NCBI GenBank assembly: GCA_963662175.1
Contig: OY759223.1
Span: 12,564,249 to 12,628,248 of the forward strand
DNA from: Aradus depressus
Lineage: Eukaryota; Arthropoda; Insecta; Hemiptera; Aradidae
Direction: 5' to 3'
Length of the DNA stretch: 64,000 nt
This document shows, one piece after another, positions 57,501 through 64,000 of the stretch. Made by a program: the position numbers and the translations under genes. The notes under the pieces were generated by a model. It was given only the letters and a program-made list of their open reading frames with translations, did no database searches and was not told the DNA's origin. Position 1 is the first letter of the stretch. Each line of letters opens with the position of its first letter.

Positions 57501-60500
57501 TATCCTCAATTAAATAAGCCTTATATTAATTTTCATCATTCTATTCATCCAGCCTTATACAATAAGTAGTAGTAAGTATCCTCAATTAAATAAGCCTTAT
57601 ATTAATTTTCATCAGTCTAGTCATCCAGTCTTATACAATAAGTAGTAGTAAGTATCCTCAATTAAATAAGCCTTATATTAATTTTCATCAGTCTAGTCAT
57701 CCAGTCTTATACAATAAGTAGTAGTAAGTATCCTCAATTAAATAAGCCTTATATTAATTTTCATCAGTCTAGTCATCCAGTCTTATACAATAAGTAGTAG
57801 TAAGTATCCTCAATTAAATAAGCCTTATATTAATTTTCATCAGTCTAGTCATCCAGTCTTATACAATAAGTAGTAGTAAGTATCCTCAATTAAATAAGCC
57901 TTATATTAATTTTCATCAGTCTAGTCATCCAGTCTTATACAATAAGTAGTAGTAAGTATCCTCAATTAAATAAGCCTTATATTAATTTTCATCAGTCTAG
58001 TCATCCAGTCTTATACAATAAGTAGTAGTAAGTATCCTCAATTAAATAAGCCTTATATTAATTTTCATCAGTCTAGTCATCCAGTCTTATACAATAAGTA
58101 GTAGTAAGTATCCTCAATTAAATAAGCCTTATATTAATTTTCATCAGTCTAGTCATCCAGTCTTATACAATAAGTAGTAGTAAGTATCCTCAATTAAATA
58201 AGCCTTATATTAATTTTCATCAGTCTAGTCATCCAGTCTTATACAATAAGTAGTAGTAAGTATCCTCAATTAAATAAGCCTTATATTAATTTTCATCAGT
58301 CTAGTCATCCAGTCTTATACAATAAGTAGTAGTAAGTATCCTCAATTAAATAAGCCTTATATTAATTTTCATCAGTCTAGTCATCCAGTCTTATACAATA
58401 AGTAGTAGTAAGTATCCTCAATTAAATAAGCCTTATATTAATTTTCATCAGTCTAGTCATCCAGTCTTATACAATAAGTAGTAGTAAGTATCCTCAATTA
58501 AATAAGCCTTATATTAATTTTCATCAGTCTAGTCATCCAGTCTTATACAATAAGTAGTAGTAAGTATCCTCAATTAAATAAGCCTTATATTAATTTTCAT
58601 CAGTCTAGTCATCCAGTCTTATACAATAAGTAGTAGTAAGTATCCTCAATTAAATAAGCCTTATATTAATTTTCATCAGTCTAGTCATCCAGTCTTATAC
58701 AATAAGTAGTAGTAAGTATCCTCAATTAAATAAGCCTTATATTAATTTTCATCAGTCTAGTCATCCAGTCTTATACAATAAGTAGTAGTAAGTATCCTCA
58801 ATTAAATAAGCCTTATATTAATTTTCATCAGTCTAGTCATCCAGTCTTATACAATAAGTAGTAGTAAGTATCCTCAATTAAATAAGCCTTATATTAATTT
58901 TCATCATTCTATTCATCCAGTCTTATACAATAAGTAGTAGTAAGTATCCTCAATTAAATAAGCCTTATATTAATTTTCATCATTCTATTCATCCAGCCTT
59001 ATACAATAAGTAGTAGTAAGTATCCTCAATTAAATAAGCCTTATATTAATTTTCATCAGTCTAGTCATCCAGTCTTATACAATAAGTAGTAGTAAGTATC
59101 CTCAATTAAATAAGCCTTATATTAATTTTCATCAGTCTAGTCATCCAGTCTTATACAATAAGTAGTAGTAAGTATCCTCAATTAAATAAGCCTTATATTA
59201 ATTTTCATCAGTCTAGTCATCCAGTCTTATACAATAAGTAGTAGTAAGTATCCTCAATTAAATAAGCCTTATATTAATTTTCATCAGTCTAGTCATCCAG
59301 TCTTATACAATAAGTAGTAGTAAGTATCCTCAATTAAATAAGCCTTATATTAATTTTCATCAGTCTAGTCATCCAGTCTTATACAATAAGTAGTAGTAAG
59401 TATCCTCAATTAAATAAGCCTTATATTAATTTTCATCAGTCTAGTCATCCAGTCTTATACAATAAGTAGTAGTAAGTATCCTCAATTAAATAAGCCTTAT
59501 ATTAATTTTCATCAGTCTAGTCATCCAGTCTTATACAATAAGTAGTAGTAAGTATCCTCAATTAAATAAGCCTTATATTAATTTTCATCATTCTATTCAT
59601 CCAGTCTTATACAATAAGTAGTAGTAAGTATCCTCAATTAAATAAGCCTTATATTAATTTTCATCATTCTATTCATCCAGCCTTATACAATAAGTAGTAG
59701 TAAGTATCCTCAATTAAATAAGCCTTATATTAATTTTCATCAGTCTAGTCATCCAGTCTTATACAATAAGTAGTAGTAAGTATCCTCAATTAAATAAGCC
59801 TTATATTAATTTTCATCAGTCTAGTCATCCAGTCTTATACAATAAGTAGTAGTAAGTATCCTCAATTAAATAAGCCTTATATTAATTTTCATCAGTCTAG
59901 TCATCCAGTCTTATACAATAAGTAGTAGTAAGTATCCTCAATTAAATAAGCCTTATATTAATTTTCATCAGTCTAGTCATCCAGTCTTATACAATAAGTA
60001 GTAGTAAGTATCCTCAATTAAATAAGCCTTATATTAATTTTCATCAGTCTAGTCATCCAGTCTTATACAATAAGTAGTAGTAAGTATCCTCAATTAAATA
60101 AGCCTTATATTAATTTTCATCAGTCTAGTCATCCAGTCTTATACAATAAGTAGTAGTAAGTATCCTCAATTAAATAAGCCTTATATTAATTTTCATCAGT
60201 CTAGTCATCCAGTCTTATACAATAAGTAGTAGTAAGTATCCTCAATTAAATAAGCCTTATATTAATTTTCATCAGTCTAGTCATCCAGTCTTATACAATA
60301 AGTAGTAGTAAGTATCCTCAATTAAATAAGCCTTATATTAATTTTCATCAGTCTAGTCATCCAGTCTTATACAATAAGTAGTAGTAAGTATCCTCAATTA
60401 AATAAGCCTTATATTAATTTTCATCAGTCTAGTCATCCAGTCTTATACAATAAGTAGTAGTAAGTATCCTCAATTAAATAAGCCTTATATTAATTTTCAT

Positions 60501-62626
60501 CAGTCTAGTCATCCAGTCTTATACAATAAGTAGTAGTAAGTATCCTCAATTAAATAAGCCTTATATTAATTTTCATCAGTCTAGTCATCCAGTCTTATAC
60601 AATAAGTAGTAGTAAGTATCCTCAATTAAATAAGCCTTATATTAATTTTCATCAGTCTAGTCATCCAGTCTTATACAATAAGTAGTAGTAAGTATCCTCA
60701 ATTAAATAAGCCTTATATTAATTTTCATCATTCTATTCATCCAGTCTTATACAATAAGTAGTAGTAAGTATCCTCAATTAAATAAGCCTTATATTAATTT
60801 TCATCATTCTATTCATCCAGCCTTATACAATAAGTAGTAGTAAGTATCCTCAATTAAATAAGCCTTATATTAATTTTCATCAGTCTAGTCATCCAGTCTT
60901 ATACAATAAGTAGTAGTAAGTATCCTCAATTAAATAAGCCTTATATTAATTTTCATCAGTCTAGTCATCCAGCCTTATACAATAAGTAGTAGTAAGTATC
61001 CTCAATTAAATAAGCCTTATATTAATTTTCATCATTCTATTCATCCAGTCTTATACAATAAGTAGTAGTAAGTATCCTCAATTAAATAAGCCTTATATTA
61101 ATTTTCATCAGTCTAGTCATCCAGTCTTATACAATAAGTAGTAGTAAGTATCCTCAATTAAATAAGCCTTATATTAATTTTCATCATTCTATTCATCCAG
61201 TCTTATACAATAAGTAGTAGTAAGTATCCTCAATTAAATAAGCCTTATATTAATTTTCATCATTCTATTCATCCAGCCTTATACAATAAGTAGTAGTAAG
61301 TATCCTCAATTAAATAAGCCTTATATTAATTTTCATCAGTCTAGTCATCCAGTCTTATACAATAAGTAGTAGTAAGTATCCTCAATTAAATAAGCCTTAT
61401 ATTAATTTTCATCAGTCTAGTCATCCAGCCTTATACAATAAGTAGTAGTAAGTATCCTCAATTAAATAAGCCTTATATTAATTTTCATCATTCTATTCAT
61501 CCAGTCTTATAAAATAAGTAGTAGTAAGTATCCTCAATTAAATAAGCCTTATATTAATTTTCATCATTCTAGTCATCCAGTCTTATACAATAAGTAGTAG
61601 TAAGTATCCTCAATTAAATAAGCCTTATATTAATTTTCATCAGTCTAGTCATCCAGTCTTATACAATAAGTAGTAGTAAGTATCCTCAATTAAATAAGCC
61701 TTATATTAATTTTCATCATTCTATTCATCCAGTCTTATACAATAAGTAGTAGTAAGTATCCTCAATTAAATAAGCCTTATATTAATTTTCATCAGTCTAG
61801 TCATCCAGTCTTATACAATAAGTAGTAGTAAGTATCCTCAATTAAATAAGCCTTATATTAATTTTCATCAGTCTAGTCATCCAGTCTTATACAATAAGTA
61901 GTAGTAAGTATCCTCAATTAAATAAGCCTTATATTAATTTTCATCATTCTATTCATCCAGTCTTATACAATAAGTAGTAGTAAGTATCCTCAATTAAATA
62001 AGCCTTATATTAATTTTCATCATTCTAGTCATCCAGTCTTATACAATAAGTAGTAGTAAGTATCCTCAATTAAATAAGCCTTATATTAATTTTCATCAGT
62101 CTAGTCATCCAGTCTTATACAATAAGTAGTAGTAAGTATCCTCAATTAAATAAGCCTTATATTAATTTTCATCATTCTATTCATCCAGTCTTATACAATA
62201 AGTAGTAGTAAGTATCCTCAATTAAATAAGCCTTATATTAATTTTCATCAGTCTAGTCATCCAGTCTTATACAATAAGTAGTAGTAAGTATCCTCAATTA
62301 AATAAGCCTTATATTAATTTTCATCATTCTATTCATCCAGTCTTATACAATAAGTAGTAGTAAGTATCCTCAATTAAATAAGCCTTATATTAATTTTCAT
62401 CATTCTAGTCATCCAGTCTTATACAATAAGTAGTAGTAAGTATCCTCAATTAAATAAGCCTTATATTAATTTTCATCAGTCTAGTCATCCAGTCTTATAC
62501 AATAAGTAGTAGTAAGTATCCTCAATTAAATAAGCCTTATATTAATTTTCATCAGTCTAGTCATCCAGTCTTATACAATAAGTAGTAGTAAGTATCCTCA
62601 ATTAAATAAGCCTTATATTAATTTTT
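45591..62626 (+). repeat. 76-bp satellite array, about 17 kb
   Basis: About 220 visible head-to-tail units of 76 bp with the core CATCCAGTCTTATACAATAA and GTAGTAGTAAGTATCCTC, over 95% identical to each other. Two linked positions define monomer types (GTCTAGTC or TTCTATTC), combined with CAGTC or CAGCC six bases on. Rare units carry AGCAGTAG. The mix of types is patterned: a run near 47.7-48.6 kb repeats with an offset of 1520 bp (20 units) near 49.2-50.1 kb. The unit is not a multiple of three and holds stops, so it has no coding capacity. A centromeric or heterochromatic role is possible but not shown. Confidence 0.97.
53547..53746. other. assembly gap, 200 N
   Basis: Exactly 200 N inside the satellite. 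Both sides are the same 76-bp repeat, so the round length is a placeholder and the true array is longer or of unknown size. Units beside the gap have single-base insertions and deletions that look like lower consensus quality. Confidence 0.95.
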
Positions 62627-63111
62627 TTCGGCAAATCGGTCCAAATACTTTTTCAGCTGAAATTTTAATTTTTACTATTTCATTCTCGTTCAGCGGATAG
62701 CACTAAATATACCTTAAAAACAATTATTTTCCCTTTTTACGGCTTTCATTGAATACATTCTAAAATATGCAGTTAGTCTTAATAGTATTTTTATTTTAGA
62801 TAAACATTGCACCGCCGTGCGTTGTTTTTGGGAGAGATTTTAAAATTTACGCTCATTTTGTTGTGACACCCATGACGATGCGTTCGCTAAACTCTCATAC
62901 TTGGCCGATTGGCAGCATTCGTTGGAGTCCAAACTTTAAGAAAGAGTAATTTGAATCCGAATAACGTTTGACTGGGAACTAAGCTCTCTATATCCTTGTT
63001 TTGACAGTAATGTTTGACGGTAGTGGAGTTGTATATAATAATATTTTTTAGGTATATTATATTATACATTTTTTTAAATTTAACAAATACTGAGTATGGC
63101 TGAAGATGGTA
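62627..63111. other. intergenic stretch, nothing recognised
   Basis: Right shoulder of the satellite. A frame of 60 codons on the minus strand resembles nothing known. No repeat shared with the rest of the window was noticed. Confidence 0.45.
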
Positions 63112-63121
63112 GCAATATTTT

Positions 63122-63470
63122 ATAGGTTAGGTTAGGTTTTATGACTCATGCCCGGGCTTTAACTACGAGGTCATATCGCCTACTACCAGAGCGCTCTTTC
63201 GTCACTCTGGTAAACATGAGCCCGACTCTACTGTGGGAGTCGTAAATTTTGCCTACCCTAAATTTCTATTCATCTAGGGTAGGGGTCTTTAACGAGTACC
63301 TGACATCGTACAGGCTCGGGACCATCGCTTAACGTCCCATCCGAAGGACGGCGTGCTTAAGTTTATTTTACCTCCCCGATAAAGTGAACTAAGGGCCTCG
63401 GTCGGGCTACGAACCCACGACCTTGAGCTCAGAAGTCAAGCACGCATACCACTGAGCTACCGGCGCCCTC
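63122..63470 (-). mobile_element. tRNA-derived SINE, full-length copy 8
   Basis: Minus-strand copy from the tail (AGGTTAGGTTAGG, complement of CCTAA units) to the tRNA-like head (CACTGAGCTACCGGCGCCC). A target duplication GCAATATTTT flanks it (63112-63121 and 63471-63480). The B box in complement reads GGGCTACGAACCC, with one change from the consensus. Confidence 0.92.
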
Positions 63471-63589
63471 GCAATATTTTTTTTTTTTTTTTTTATATAT
63501 AATTTGTGAAAAAGACAATATTTTAAAAAACATAAGTTTTTCATAATTTTTTTATACTATTATTTATTTTATTATTATTTATTTTTTTA

Positions 63590-63850
63590 CATTATTTTCC
63601 TTTACTTTTATCATCTCTCTTACCCATCCATCAAAATTATCTTTCAATTCCTTTATATTTATTTTATATATATTTTTTTTTCACTTATTTATTTTATTTA
63701 CTTATTTATTTATTTTTTTCTGTTCTTGTCCTAATAATTAAGATAAATTTTCGTGCCGAGGACCTACCACTGGGTGGCCTTCCTCTCACATGCCCTTTAC
63801 GCCAACATATTGATATTGATGCTTTAAGCTTTTTGTTATTTTTTCATATT
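63590..63850 (-). repeat. family Z repeat, second copy
   Basis: Reverse orientation of 38395-38660: GAATTGAAAG block, CTGTTCTTGTCCTAATAATT, GAGGACCTACCACTGGGTGG, CACATGCCCTTTACGCCAAC. Both copies sit next to long T or A runs, as 3' ends of retroelements often do. The last 150 bases of the window hold nothing I recognise. Confidence 0.6.
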
Positions 63851-64000
63851 TTTATTTTATATGTATACGATGAAGACATAGTTGCATTGAAAGGCGGTTG
63901 TGGTTGGAAATGAAACAGTGAAAAGAGGACGTCTCTATTTCTATGAGAAATGCTTGGTCACACAACAGCTTACTATTTCATTTCATTTTATAAGTAAATT

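Noticed and set aside
45591..62626. CRISPR-like array of regular repeats
   Set aside because: The units are contiguous with no unique spacers, there are no cas genes, and the context is eukaryotic. It is a satellite.

Overview
This window looks like gene-poor, repeat-dense chromatin from an arthropod, probably an insect or crustacean. The support is AT-rich DNA, jockey-type LINE fragments, a Helitron family with A|T insertion sites, hAT-type elements, a Gypsy-like LTR element, and a tRNA-derived SINE whose 3' tail is made of CCTAA units, the arthropod telomere motif. I found no convincing single-copy host gene, and the species cannot be fixed from sequence alone.

Layout. 1-3.7 kb: three copies of the tRNA-derived SINE in AT-rich DNA. 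3.7-8.4 kb: a complete non-autonomous LTR retrotransposon on the minus strand, with 1022-bp near-identical LTRs, a primer-binding site (PBS), a polypurine tract and a broken gag-like ORF, but no pol. 8.4-9.6 kb: LINE, SINE and 'family X' fragments. 9.6-32.6 kb: a 23-kb nested block bounded by hAT-type inverted termini and a perfect 8-bp target duplication (AATGTATC), inserted in family X. Inside the block are two tandem-repeat-rich Helitron copies (A, 10076-13109; B, 27513-32278), a 440-bp dimeric satellite, and a 12,446-bp nearly perfect palindrome (13331-25776) inserted in one satellite unit with its own target duplication.

The palindrome has 5.57-kb arms around a 1.3-kb array of 40-bp units. 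Each arm carries a copy of a small gene with a psq/CENP-B-type helix-turn-helix. The gene is intact in the right arm and has a 1-bp deletion in the left. I see no complete transposase of a known class in it, and it is the best candidate here for an undescribed element.

32.6-45.5 kb: a jockey-clade reverse transcriptase fragment, Helitron C (34723-35612), further SINE, LINE and family X fragments, a 1.4-kb hAT-like element with a TTAA-flanked MITE inside it, and a 62-bp minisatellite. 45.6-62.6 kb: about 17 kb of a 76-bp satellite with higher-order structure, broken by an arbitrary 200-N gap. 62.6-64 kb: another full SINE with target duplication, then a repeat shared with 38.4 kb.

How the parts relate: this is a stratigraphy of insertions, not a pathway. 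The inferred order is family X, then the hAT shell, then Helitron and satellite material, then the palindrome. One 16-bp motif (GCACGCCGTCCTTCGG and close variants) recurs in the SINE body, the 440-bp satellite and the 123-bp repeats of the palindrome arms, which ties otherwise separate families together.
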